DNA of 64,000 nucleotides from Hyphomicrobiales bacterium (GCA_900472485.1 UCII01000020.1:22766-86765); one strand, 5' to 3'. Shown: positions 1 through 7,882, counted from the first letter of the stretch. Notes: generated by a model from the sequence alone, not told the origin. Program-made: numbers and translations.

Positions 1-84
1 TATGTCGCTCTATTCGAAATCGAGGATAGCGAGACGGTGACAATACTGGCGATCAGGCATCAGCGAGAGGAAGACTATCACTGA
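1..84 (+). CDS. ParE/RelE-family toxin, C-terminal fragment (cut by window edge)
   Basis: Frame 1 is open from base 1 and stops at TGA 82-84, giving 27 residues that end in IRHQREEDYH. The pattern of a hydrophobic strand (YVALFEIE), a short acidic turn, a second strand (VTILAIRH) and a basic-acidic tail ending EEDYH is the usual C-terminus of ParE/RelE ribosome- or gyrase-targeting toxins of type II toxin-antitoxin modules. The body of the toxin and the expected upstream antitoxin lie outside the window. It converges on betA, with only 12 bases between the two stop codons. Family call is by pattern recognition on a short piece. Confidence 0.6.
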   Translation, partial: YVALFEIEDSETVTILAIRHQREEDYH

Positions 85-96
85 TGCCCATCCATC

Positions 97-1749
97 CTAC
101 CGATCGCTCGTCTCCCAACGCGGATTGATCCAAGGCTCCTGGTTCGAACGGGCCAGCCGCGGCTTGCCGAGAATGTGGTCAGCCGCCTTTTCGCCGGTCA
201 TGATCGAAGGACCGTTCAGATTGCCATAGGTCACATGCGGGAAGATCGAGCTGTCGGCGACGCGCAAGCCATCGATGCCGATGACGCGGGTGTCGGGGTC
301 TACGACCGCCATCGGATCGTCCTTCGCGCCCATACGGCAGGTGCCGCAGGGGTGATAGGCGCTTTCCAGATGCTCACGCAGGAAGGCATCGATCTGGTCG
401 TCGGTCTGGACGGTTGCTCCTGGCTGGATTTCCGCGCCGCGATATTCGTCGAAGGCCTTCTGCCCGAAGATCTCGCGGGTGAGGCGCACGCAGTGGCGGA
501 ATTTCTCCCAGTCCTCCGGATGGCTCATATAGTTGAAGCGGATGACCGGATCGGCCTTCGGGTCGGAGGAGCGCAGCGTGACGTTCCCACGCGATTTCGA
601 CAGGTTATAGCCGACATGCACCTGGAAGCCGTGGCTCTTGGCCGCCGCCTTGCCGTCATAGCTGATGGCGACAGGCAGGAAGTGATACTGGATATCAGGC
701 TGCTTGACGCCGGGTGCCGAGCGCAGGAAGGCGCAGGCTTCGAACTGGTTTGAAGTACCAAGCCCCTTCTTGAAGAATAGCCATTGCGCGCCGGCGATCC
801 CCTGCATGTACCAGGGCAGCCAGGAATAGAGCGACACCGGCTTCAGGCTCGTCTGCTGGAAATAGAATTCCATATGGTCCTGCAGGTTGGCGCCGACGCC
901 CGGCCGGTCAACCTTGACCTCGATCCCCATGTCGCGCAGATGCTGCCCCGGCCCGATACCGGACAGCATCAGCAGCTTTGGCGAATTGAACGAGGAGGCA
1001 GAGACGATCACCTCGCGGTCCGCCTTGATCAACTCGATCTTGCCGTCACGTTCCACTTCGACGCCGGTCGCGCGGCCGTTTTCGATGACGATCTTGCGGG
1101 CGAAGCAGCGGATGAGCGTCACGTTCGGCCGCTTCAGGGCAGGCTTGAGATAGGCAGTCGCCGCGGACCAGCGCCGGCCCATCCAGGTCGTCTGCTCCAT
1201 CAGGCCGAAGCCTTCCTGCTTGCTGCCGTTATAATCGTCCGTCGCTTCGAAGCCCGCCTGCTTGCCGGCTTCGATGAAGGCGTGGAAGAGCGGATTGCGG
1301 GCATCGCCCCGGCGCACATGCAGCGGACCATCCTTACCGCGCCACCCTTCTTCGCCGCCATGCGAATGCTCCATCCGCTTGAAGTAGGGCAGCACGTCGG
1401 CATAGGCCCAGCCTTGCGCGCCCAGCTCTTCCCAGCGATTGAAATCTTCCGCATGGCCGCGCACATAGACCATGCCGTTGATCGAGGAGGAGCCGCCGAT
1501 CACCTTGCCGCGCGGGGCGGTGATGCGGCGGTTGTTGAGTTGCGGCTCGGGCTCGGAGAGATAGCCCCAATTGTAGCGATCCATGCTCATCGGCCAGGCA
1601 AGGGCTGCCGGCATCTGGATGAAGGGGCCGAAGTCACTGCCGCCGAACTCCAGAACGATGACCGAATGCTTGCCGTCTTCCGACAGGCGGTAAGCCATGG
1701 CGGAGCCGGCTGAGCCTGAGCCAACGATGACGAAATCTGCCTGTTCCAT
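97..1749 (-). CDS. betA: Choline dehydrogenase BetA (GMC oxidoreductase)
   Basis: A 550-residue GMC-family flavoprotein that oxidises choline to betaine aldehyde at the membrane, the first step of glycine betaine synthesis. The N-terminus carries the FAD dinucleotide-binding motif GSGSAGSAMAYRL; the GMC signature GKVIGGSSSINGM follows near residue 80, and the C-terminal catalytic region has SAYHPCGTCRMG. I start at ATG 1749 (MEQADFVIVG) because AGGAG sits six bases upstream; an ATG two codons earlier touches the Shine-Dalgarno, and the open frame upstream of that runs through a palindromic repeat. Length matches the family (about 550). It is the last gene of the betI-GST-betB-betA operon, separated from betB by 162 bases of repeat DNA. 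Confidence 0.95.
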   Translation of the reverse strand: MEQADFVIVGSGSAGSAMAYRLSEDGKHSVIVLEFGGSDFGPFIQMPAALAWPMSMDRYNWGYLSEPEPQLNNRRITAPRGKVIGGSSSINGMVYVRGHAEDFNRWEELGAQGWAYADVLPYFKRMEHSHGGEEGWRGKDGPLHVRRGDARNPLFHAFIEAGKQAGFEATDDYNGSKQEGFGLMEQTTWMGRRWSAATAYLKPALKRPNVTLIRCFARKIVIENGRATGVEVERDGKIELIKADREVIVSASSFNSPKLLMLSGIGPGQHLRDMGIEVKVDRPGVGANLQDHMEFYFQQTSLKPVSLYSWLPWYMQGIAGAQWLFFKKGLGTSNQFEACAFLRSAPGVKQPDIQYHFLPVAISYDGKAAAKSHGFQVHVGYNLSKSRGNVTLRSSDPKADPVIRFNYMSHPEDWEKFRHCVRLTREIFGQKAFDEYRGAEIQPGATVQTDDQIDAFLREHLESAYHPCGTCRMGAKDDPMAVVDPDTRVIGIDGLRVADSSIFPHVTYGNLNGPSIMTGEKAADHILGKPRLARSNQEPWINPRWETSDR

Positions 1750-1767
1750 ATCCATCTCCTGTGGCCG

Positions 1768-1813
1768 TCTCGATCCTTCGAGGCGCGCCTTTGGCGAGCA
1801 CCTCAGGATGAGG
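1768..1813. repeat. Palindromic repeat, copy 1 of an inverted pair (betB-betA gap)
   Basis: Read on the minus strand this is CCTCATCCTGAGGTGC, a short spacer, then GCCTCGAAGGATCGAG. It contains two small self-complementary blocks (CTCA..TGAG and the CCTCGAAGG type). It is the same element as 1851-1894 in the opposite orientation. This sequence type is common as an intergenic palindrome in rhizobia; the assignment to a named family (RIME-like) is from memory. Confidence 0.75.
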
Positions 1814-1850
1814 CGGATCATCGTCCGTGCTTGCGGTTAACAGCTCTCGA

Positions 1851-1894
1851 CCTCACCCTGAGGTGCCGCCACAGGCGGCCTCGAAGGGCGAGGT
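1851..1894. repeat. Palindromic repeat, copy 2 of an inverted pair (betB-betA gap)
   Basis: Reads CCTCACCCTGAGGTGCCGCC, then a short loop and GGCGGCCTCGAAGGGCGAGG on the plus strand. The block GCCGCCACAGGCGGC is itself a hairpin. It matches 1768-1813 in inverted orientation, so the transcript between betB and betA could fold into one long structure spanning 1768-1894. Confidence 0.75.
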
Positions 1895-1911
1895 TGAGCC
1901 CCGAGGTTGCA

Positions 1912-3375
1912 TCAATAAGGCGCCTGTACTGGCCCCATGCCGACATAGACGGTCTTCAATTCCGAATAGTGCTCCAGCGCCGCCAGCGAATTCTCGCGGC
2001 CGAAGCCGGATTGCTTGGAGCCGCCGAAGGGAATTTCGACCGGGCAGAGATTGTAGGTGTTGATCCAGAGCGTGCCGGCTTCGAGCTGGTCGACCACACG
2101 GTGGGCGCGGGTGAGATCGGCGGTGAAGACGCCGCCGGAGAGGCCGAATTCCGTCGCATTGGCGCGGGCGACCACCTCGGCCTCGTCGTCGAAATCGAGC
2201 ACGCACATGACCGGCCCGAAAATCTCCTCGCGCGCGATCGTCATGTCATCGGTAACGTCGGCAAACACGGTCGGCTGGATGTAATAGCCTTCGCCGGAGA
2301 CATTGTTCGGAATGCCGCCGCCGGTCAAAAGCGTTGCGCCTTCGGCCTTGCCCTTCTCGATGTAGGAAAGCACCTTCTCACGTTGCGCCCAGGAGACCAT
2401 CGGGCCGATCTGCGTTGCCTCGTCCATCGGGTCGCCGATGAGCATGGCGTCGGTGCGGGTCTTCAGGCGCTTCAGGAATTCGGACTTAATCTTGCGGTTG
2501 ACGAAAACGCGCGTGCCGTTCGAGCAGACCTGGCCCGTCGAATAGAAATTGCCGAGCATCGCGCCGCCGATGGCGCTGTTTATATCGGCATCCTCGAAAA
2601 CGATCAGTGGCGACTTGCCGCCGAGTTCCATGGTGACATGCTTGAGGTTGCCCGCAGCCGAAGCAGCCACCTTGCGGCCCGTCGGCACCGAGCCGGTCAA
2701 GGATACCTTCGCCACATCCGGATGGTTGATCAGCAGCGGCCCGGTTTCGCGGTCGCCCTGGATGACATTATAGAGGCCCTTCGGCAGGCCGGCCTCGATG
2801 AGGATTTCGGCAATCTTCAGCGCGCCGAGCGGCGTGTTTTCCGAAGGCTTGAACACCATGGCATTGCCGGCAACCAGCGCTGGCGCGCCCTTCCAGCAGG
2901 CGATCTGTTGCGGGTAGTTCCATGCGCCGATGCCGACGCAGACGCCGAGCGGCACGCGCTTGGTATAGGCGAAATCGCCGCCGAGCGGGATATAGGAGCC
3001 GTTGAGGCCGGCTGCCGCGATGCCGCCGAAGAATTCGAAGCTGTCGGCGCCGGACGTCGGATCGGCAACGATGGTTTCCTGGATCGGCTTGCCCGTATCC
3101 AGCGTTTCCAGTTCCGAAAGCTCGCGGTTACGCTCGCGCATGATGTCGGCCGCCCGCTTCAGGATGCGGCCGCGCGCCGTCGGGCTCATGGCAGCCCATT
3201 CCGGCTGCGCCCGCTTGGCGGCCGCGATCGCCTTTTCGACGATATCAGGCGTCGCCGCGTGCAAGTGGGCGATCACTTCGCCGGTCGCGGGATAGATGCT
3301 TTCGATAAGGGTGCCGTCGGTGTCCTCGACATATTCGCCGTCGATAAAATGCGAGGCTTTCGGTTGTGCGCGCAT
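1912..3375 (-). CDS. betB: Betaine aldehyde dehydrogenase BetB
   Basis: A 487-residue NAD(P)-dependent aldehyde dehydrogenase that converts betaine aldehyde to glycine betaine in the cytoplasm. Visible family marks are the cofactor-region IGAWNYPQQIACWK, the general-base motif ELGGKSP with the Glu, the catalytic cysteine in GQVCSNGTRVFV, and EEIFGPV near the C-terminus; the length is normal for BetB. Its ATG overlaps the GST stop as TAATG at 3377-3373, so translation is probably coupled. It lies downstream of betI and the GST and upstream of betA, which fixes the pathway. Confidence 0.95.
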   Translation of the reverse strand: MRAQPKASHFIDGEYVEDTDGTLIESIYPATGEVIAHLHAATPDIVEKAIAAAKRAQPEWAAMSPTARGRILKRAADIMRERNRELSELETLDTGKPIQETIVADPTSGADSFEFFGGIAAAGLNGSYIPLGGDFAYTKRVPLGVCVGIGAWNYPQQIACWKGAPALVAGNAMVFKPSENTPLGALKIAEILIEAGLPKGLYNVIQGDRETGPLLINHPDVAKVSLTGSVPTGRKVAASAAGNLKHVTMELGGKSPLIVFEDADINSAIGGAMLGNFYSTGQVCSNGTRVFVNRKIKSEFLKRLKTRTDAMLIGDPMDEATQIGPMVSWAQREKVLSYIEKGKAEGATLLTGGGIPNNVSGEGYYIQPTVFADVTDDMTIAREEIFGPVMCVLDFDDEAEVVARANATEFGLSGGVFTADLTRAHRVVDQLEAGTLWINTYNLCPVEIPFGGSKQSGFGRENSLAALEHYSELKTVYVGMGPVQAPY

Positions 3376-4016
3376 TATAGAACCCTCAATTCTTCGTAGG
3401 ACACCATGACATGCTCTTGGAAAGCAGGCCGCTCGGTGAGGTTTTCGTAGTAGCGCTGCAGCCGCGGATGGGCAGGGCGCTGGATGTCGATGTCGAAATA
3501 GCGATAGAGAACGTGCCCGAATTGTATGTCGGCCAGCGTGAGAGTATCGCCCGCAAGGAAGCGATGCCGTCCGAACTGCGACTCGGCGATGTCAAGCTTC
3601 GCACCGAGGGCAGTTACAGCCGTTGCGATCGCCTTCTCATCGCGCAGGGCAGGGGCCGTGCGCACCGCGCGCCAGAATACCGGTCCGGTGAAATTCAAGG
3701 CGATATTGATCTTGGCCCATTCGGCCCATTTGTCGATCTGGGCGCGATGGCGCGCATCCTTCGGCCAGAAGGCATCCTCGCCATATTGGGCGGCGAGATA
3801 GCGCAGGATGGCGCCCGTTTCCCAGAGCGGCTCGTCATCGCCATCCCGCAGCACCGGAACCGTGCCGTTCGGGTTCATCGCCAGGAATTCAGGCGTGTCG
3901 TTGACGCCATAGGTAAAGCCCGCATCGATGCGCTCATAGGTAAGACCCAGCTCGCCGATGCACCACATCAGCGCCTGCACATTGGATGACGATTTGCGGC
4001 CCCAGACGGTCAGCAT
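3375..4016 (-). CDS. Glutathione S-transferase inside the bet operon
   Basis: A 213-residue GST-fold protein: an N-terminal thioredoxin-like domain (residues 1-80, with RKSSSNVQ as the glutathione-contact serine region, NPNGTVPVL cis-proline loop and WETGAILRYLA) and a C-terminal helical domain ending in DIQFGHVLYRY. It probably uses or binds glutathione; the substrate is unknown. It sits between betI (4-base gap) and betB (TAATG overlap), so it is almost certainly co-transcribed with the choline genes and under BetI control. In Sinorhizobium meliloti this operon position is occupied by choline sulfatase betC, which is not present here. Family call is firm; role in betaine metabolism is inferred from position only. 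Confidence 0.9.
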   Translation of the reverse strand: MLTVWGRKSSSNVQALMWCIGELGLTYERIDAGFTYGVNDTPEFLAMNPNGTVPVLRDGDDEPLWETGAILRYLAAQYGEDAFWPKDARHRAQIDKWAEWAKINIALNFTGPVFWRAVRTAPALRDEKAIATAVTALGAKLDIAESQFGRHRFLAGDTLTLADIQFGHVLYRYFDIDIQRPAHPRLQRYYENLTERPAFQEHVMVSYEELRVL

Positions 4017-4020
4017 CGCT

Positions 4021-4608
4021 TCAGCCCTTCAACGCGTTGAGATGGGTCGTCAGATAGTCTTCGGTCAGCGCGATCGACGCCTCGGTGCTGATCGGCGCGG
4101 AGCGAAGGCCTTGCCGAATATAGAGTCCGTCAATCATGGCAGCAGCCCCCTCCGCAATCCGCCCGGCATCACCGGTCGGGCATAGAGCCTTGAGATTGGC
4201 GACGAGATTCGAATGCAGGCGGCGTGCGTAGATGACGAGAAAGCGCCGCGTCTCTTCCGAGCGCTGTGCTTCGGCATAGAAGGCGAGCCAGGCAGCGATC
4301 GTTTCCGGTGCGAACTGATCTGCCTGAAAGCTGACGCGGATGACGGCGGAGAGCTTTTCGCGCGGCGTTTTCGCCTCGCGGAGCGCCGTCACGACGCTGT
4401 CGCGCAGCCGCTGTAGATGCACGCGGACGGTCTCGATCAGCAGCTGTTCCTTGCTGCCGAAATAGTGATGCGCGAGCGCAGGTGAAACGCCCGCCTGCTT
4501 GGCGATTTCGGACATGGTGACGGTTAGCGAGCCGTGATCGCCGATCACGCGCATCGCAGCATCCACCAGCGCCTTGCGGCGCACCGGCTCCATTCCGACT
4601 TTCGGCAT
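4021..4608 (-). CDS. betI: Choline-responsive TetR repressor BetI
   Basis: A 195-residue TetR-family repressor, the same length as Escherichia coli BetI. The N-terminal helix-turn-helix reads ALVDAAMRVIGDHG, then VTMSEIAKQAGVSPALAHHYFGSKEQLL, followed by a helical ligand-binding domain. It represses the bet genes until choline is present. Start at ATG 4608 (MPKVGMEP), the normal BetI beginning; the frame stays open upstream into an unrelated divergent gene and that extension is not used. First gene of the operon, with its operator 35 bases upstream. Confidence 0.95.
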   Translation of the reverse strand: MPKVGMEPVRRKALVDAAMRVIGDHGSLTVTMSEIAKQAGVSPALAHHYFGSKEQLLIETVRVHLQRLRDSVVTALREAKTPREKLSAVIRVSFQADQFAPETIAAWLAFYAEAQRSEETRRFLVIYARRLHSNLVANLKALCPTGDAGRIAEGAAAMIDGLYIRQGLRSAPISTEASIALTEDYLTTHLNALKG

Positions 4609-4642
4609 TGCGTCATCCCCAAGGCTGGAGCCGAATGTATTT

Positions 4643-4662
4643 TTGATTGACTGATCAATCAA
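4643..4662. promoter_or_regulatory. BetI-type operator, perfect inverted repeat
   Basis: Perfect 8-base arms TTGATTGA and TCAATCAA separated by CTGA. It lies 35 bases upstream of the betI start and 100 bases before the divergent HdeD-like gene. TTGATTGA-type palindromes are the known BetI target, so this is very likely the autoregulatory operator; it could also affect the divergent gene. Confidence 0.85.
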
Positions 4663-4761
4663 TAAAAAAATCACATGGCCAGCCTTGCCTGACGAAAAAT
4701 CCGCAACCTCTTTCCGCAAAGCGTTTCTGTGCCATACTTCCTCATAGGAGGAGGTGCAGTC

Positions 4762-5310
4762 ATGGTTGATATTCTTGATGAAGTTCCCCCATCCGCGATG
4801 CGCGACAAATGGGGTTGGTTTGTCGGACTTGGCATATTGCTGCTGATCTGCGGCGGCATCGCCCTTGGCAATCTGTTCATCGCCACGGTGGCCTCGGTCT
4901 ATTATGTCGGCATGCTGATGCTGATCGGCGGCATCGTGCATCTGGCCCATGCTTTTCAGGTGAGGGGCTGGGAGCATATCCTGTTCTGGGTGTTGAGCGG
5001 CCTGCTCTATACGGTTGCCGGTATTCTTGCTTTCGCCAATCCGCTGTTGACCTCCGAGGCATTGACGCTGTTCCTTGCCATCGCGCTCCTCATCGCCGGC
5101 ACATTCCGCGTGTGGGTCGGCCGCAAGCTGAAACCGGAGCGCGGCTGGATCTGGATCGTCATCAGCGGTCTTGCGACTGCCGTCGCCGGCATCGCCATCG
5201 CTGTCGGCTGGCCCGTCAACAGCCTTTGGATCCTCGGCCTTTTCCTGGCCTTCGATCTGATCTTCCAGGGCTGGACGGTGGTGGTCTTCGGCCTCGTGCT
5301 CAGGCGGTAG
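4762..5310 (+). CDS. HdeD-family integral membrane protein
   Basis: A 182-residue hydrophobic protein with about six membrane segments, beginning WGWFVGLGILLLICGGIALG and including the HdeD-like pattern of paired helices with GGIVHLAHAF and SGLLYTVAGILAFANP. HdeD proteins are linked to acid resistance in enterobacteria; the role here is unknown. ATG 4762 is chosen because GGAGGAGGT lies 6-8 bases upstream; an earlier in-frame start would lie in the spacer. It is divergent from betI, and the BetI operator lies in the shared intergenic region. Confidence 0.8.
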   Translation: MVDILDEVPPSAMRDKWGWFVGLGILLLICGGIALGNLFIATVASVYYVGMLMLIGGIVHLAHAFQVRGWEHILFWVLSGLLYTVAGILAFANPLLTSEALTLFLAIALLIAGTFRVWVGRKLKPERGWIWIVISGLATAVAGIAIAVGWPVNSLWILGLFLAFDLIFQGWTVVVFGLVLRR

Positions 5311-5537
5311 TGCATCTCCCAAAAGGGGTAACGCACTGCTACTTTTTGACAAGAAGCGTGAGCGGCGTTACTCTCCACACTTCTGCCGTATCAGGCAGAA
5401 CGGCGTTGCGTTGATGTAACGGCAGTATCTTCATCTGGAAGTCCGCATATCGAGGGATATGCTCGAAGAAACTGGTCGAAGCCGCGGAACATGGTTCCAG
5501 ACAAATTTCCGCCAGATAACGTCAAGGGAGGAATATC

Positions 5538-5795
5538 ATGCCGATGGTAACGGTTTCCATCTCTCCGCTTCAGGCTGCCGGCATCCGGGCAGCGGTCGAC
5601 ACCGGGACTTACGCCTCGAGCAGCGAAGTCGTGCGGGAAGCTCTTCGCATGTGGGATGCGGCGCGCAAGCGTGGTGACATTTGCGAGGTGCCGCGTGCCG
5701 CCAACGATGGCGGCGAGACGGCAAAGAACGGCCGCTGCGTCGCCGATATGTTTGCCGATTACGAGGCAGAGCGGCACTCGAGCAATCAGCACTGA
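5538..5795 (+). CDS. ParD-like antitoxin, apparently without its toxin
   Basis: An 85-residue protein with a ribbon-helix-helix N-terminus (VTVSISPLQAAGIRAAVDTGTYASSSEVVREALRMWD), the typical CopG/ParD DNA-binding fold, and an acidic C-terminal tail (ADYEAERH) of the kind that wraps the toxin. GGGAGG lies upstream of the ATG. The usual partner parE gene is absent: the 200 bases downstream contain a hairpin and no toxin-like frame. It may be a remnant or act on a toxin encoded elsewhere; a ParE-type tail sits at the window start, 5.5 kb away, but nothing links the two. Confidence 0.7.
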   Translation: MPMVTVSISPLQAAGIRAAVDTGTYASSSEVVREALRMWDAARKRGDICEVPRAANDGGETAKNGRCVADMFADYEAERHSSNQH

Positions 5796-5806
5796 ATCCC
5801 ACTCGT

Positions 5807-5829
5807 CACGGCAGCCCTCGGCTGCCGTG
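5807..5829 (+). terminator. Hairpin after the ParD-like gene, possible terminator
   Basis: Perfect 10-base stem CACGGCAGCC / GGCTGCCGTG with a CTC loop, 12 bases after the stop codon. There is no T-run after it, so intrinsic termination is plausible but not certain; it may instead protect the transcript end. Confidence 0.5.
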
Positions 5830-5849
5830 TGCTGAGTCTGCGTCCCGGC

Positions 5850-5875
5850 GAATGGTTAATATTGCTTTACCATTC
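5850..5875. promoter_or_regulatory. Inverted repeat upstream of the c-di-GMP protein; near-match CtrA box
   Basis: Perfect 7-base arms GAATGGT and ACCATTC separated by 12 bases. Inside it, TTAA (5856-5859), seven bases and TTAC (5867-5870) match the CtrA consensus TTAA-N7-TTAA at seven of eight positions. It lies about 120 bases upstream of the EAL-CBS-GGDEF gene. Role is inferred. Confidence 0.35.
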
Positions 5876-5997
5876 ATGAAACTTTCACATAGGGGAAAGG
5901 TTTCGTTGACGCGTTATGGTGCATCTTCCGGCCGAAAACGTGGTAAACCCAAAGTTTTACTCAATAAATTAGATGGAATCCGCAAGTGGAGATGGGC

Positions 5998-7803
5998 ATG
6001 TCCCTCACTGCCGCAGCCGAACCGGGCGTATTGCGCCGATATGCCAGCGACCAGATCGTCACTCTCGCCAAACTCGTCATCGAAAACGCATTTCAGTCGA
6101 TCGTGGAGGCCGGCACCGGCTCGGTTTTCGGCTATGAATCCCTGATGCGCGGCCAGGAACGCATCGGTTTCGGCAGCCCTGTGGAGATACTTGACGAAGC
6201 CGAGCGCAGCGGCCAGCTTCTCGGGCTGGAGCAGATGGTCACGAGTCGCGCGCTGGCGAAATTTGCGACCCTGCCCAATATCGCCACCACGACGCTTTTC
6301 CTCAATCTGGATGTCCGGCTGATTGCGCAAGGCGCCACCCTGGTCGATGGCCTGCTGCAGCATATGAGAAAGGCCGGTATCGCACCGTCCTCCGTCTGTT
6401 TCGAATTCTCCGAACGTTTCGACAATACCATCGTGCCGGAGTTTTCGGCGCTGGTTGCTAAGATGCGCAATGCTGGCTTCAAGCTCGCGATCGACGATTT
6501 CGGCGTCGGCCGTGGCGAGATGAAGCTGCTGTCCGATTATCCGGTCGACTATCTCAAGATCGACCGGCATTTCATCGTCGATATCGACCGCAGCGCCCGC
6601 AAGCGCCATATCCTTCGAAATCTGGTCAATATCGCCCATGTCCTCGGCACGCGCGTCATCGCCGAGGGCATCGAGACGGAGGCGGAGTTCCTGACCTGCC
6701 GCGAATTCGGCGTCGATCTCGTACAGGGCTGGTTCATTGCCCGCCCGACCGTACTGGTCAACGAGCTGAAGCCGAGCTTTCCGCATTTGCAGGATCTCGG
6801 CAAGACGGCGCGAAACAGCCAGTCGCTCGATGAAATCCTTATCCGCAAGCAGATCGAAGTGCTGCCGACCATCCGTGAAAGCGACAGTATCGACAGCGTC
6901 TTCGAGCTCTTCCGCCGCAATCCCCGCCGCGCCTATTTTCCGGTCGTCAACGCCAATGACGAGCCGCGCGGCATCATCCACGAGTACCAGCTCAAGGAAT
7001 ATATCTATCAGCCTTTCGGCCGCGATCTGCTGAAGAACAAGGTCTACGAGCGCTCGATCTCGCATTTCGTCGAGATGGCGCCGATCGTCGGGCTCGATTC
7101 CGATGCCGACACGCTGATGGCGATCTTCGCCAACATGGAAAGCAGCGATTGCCTGATCGTCACGGAAGGCACGCATTATGCCGGCATCGTCTCGGCAGCC
7201 TCGCTCATCAAGGTCATCAACGAGAAGCAGCTGAAGATCGCGCAGGACCAGAACCCGTTGACCGGCCTTCCTGGCAACAGGGCGATCCATGATTTCATGC
7301 AGAGCGCCGGCCGCGATGGCGATGATGTCAGGCATTTCTGCTATTGCGACTTCGATAATTTCAAGCCGTTCAACGATGCCTATGGCTTCCATCTTGGCGA
7401 CCATGCCATTTCGCTGTTCGCGGCATTGATGCGCCGCTACTTCTTTGCCGAGCGCAATTTCCTCGGCCATGTCGGCGGCGATGACTTCTTTATCGGCGTT
7501 ACCGGCTGGAGCGCGCAGGAGCTTCGTGAGGTTCTGGATCGGCTGCTTGCCGATTTCCATGCCGATGTCCTCGAACTCTATTCGGCTGAAGACCGTGCTG
7601 CCGGGCGCATTCATGGTCACGACCGCAGCGGCGCGGTCGCGGAGTTCCCGCTGATGCGTTGCTCGATTGGTATCCTGCAACTGCCGGAAGGGTTGGTGAT
7701 CGACAACATCAACCGGGTCAGCACTTCCATCGCGGGTATCAAGGCGAAGGCAAAGGAAAGCGCCATTGGCGTAGCATTCCTCGGCTTGGCCGAGACGAAT
7801 TGA
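5998..7803 (+). CDS. EAL-CBS-GGDEF cyclic-di-GMP signalling protein
   Basis: A 601-residue cytoplasmic protein with an N-terminal EAL phosphodiesterase domain (about 20-265), a pair of CBS-like segments (about 275-405) and a C-terminal GGDEF domain (about 415-595). The EAL domain keeps the motif ESL (residues 47-49), the metal and catalytic residues in FLNLD, FEFSE, IDDFGVG, LKID and EGIE, and the QGWF signature, so hydrolysis of c-di-GMP is plausible. The GGDEF domain has DQNPLTGLPGN and the signature as GGDDF; the Asp for Glu change leaves cyclase activity uncertain. No membrane segment or signal peptide. Start at ATG 5998, seven bases after GGAG; a GTG four codons upstream is an alternative. 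The CBS pair suggests adenine-nucleotide sensing. Confidence 0.9.
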   Translation: MSLTAAAEPGVLRRYASDQIVTLAKLVIENAFQSIVEAGTGSVFGYESLMRGQERIGFGSPVEILDEAERSGQLLGLEQMVTSRALAKFATLPNIATTTLFLNLDVRLIAQGATLVDGLLQHMRKAGIAPSSVCFEFSERFDNTIVPEFSALVAKMRNAGFKLAIDDFGVGRGEMKLLSDYPVDYLKIDRHFIVDIDRSARKRHILRNLVNIAHVLGTRVIAEGIETEAEFLTCREFGVDLVQGWFIARPTVLVNELKPSFPHLQDLGKTARNSQSLDEILIRKQIEVLPTIRESDSIDSVFELFRRNPRRAYFPVVNANDEPRGIIHEYQLKEYIYQPFGRDLLKNKVYERSISHFVEMAPIVGLDSDADTLMAIFANMESSDCLIVTEGTHYAGIVSAASLIKVINEKQLKIAQDQNPLTGLPGNRAIHDFMQSAGRDGDDVRHFCYCDFDNFKPFNDAYGFHLGDHAISLFAALMRRYFFAERNFLGHVGGDDFFIGVTGWSAQELREVLDRLLADFHADVLELYSAEDRAAGRIHGHDRSGAVAEFPLMRCSIGILQLPEGLVIDNINRVSTSIAGIKAKAKESAIGVAFLGLAETN

Positions 7804-7829
7804 CGCCCTCCGGCACTCGGTCCTTTTCA

Positions 7830-7842
7830 AGCGCTTTGCGCT
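7830..7842. other. Small hairpin ahead of the quinone oxidoreductase
   Basis: AGCGC-TTT-GCGCT between the c-di-GMP gene and the next gene, 40 bases before its start. Could be a weak terminator or a remnant of a dispersed repeat. Confidence 0.35.
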
Positions 7843-7882
7843 AAACTATCTCCACTGCTTTGCTGGGAGAGGAGATTGCGCC

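Noticed and set aside
1750..1821. Longer BetA N-terminus
   Set aside because: It would be encoded by a palindromic repeat, and a well-spaced AGGAG supports the start at 1749.
1831..3399. Long plus-strand open frame (522 codons) opposite betB
   Set aside because: Composition is Arg/Asp/Ala-rich without domain pattern; it mirrors the codon bias of betB and has no ribosome site.
4609..5352. N-terminal extension of BetI running through the divergent HdeD-like gene
   Set aside because: The standard BetI start at 4608 gives the correct length, and the extension would cross the operator.
5914..7830. 638-codon minus-strand frame opposite the EAL-CBS-GGDEF gene
   Set aside because: Antisense shadow of a GC-rich gene; the plus-strand product has complete catalytic motifs.
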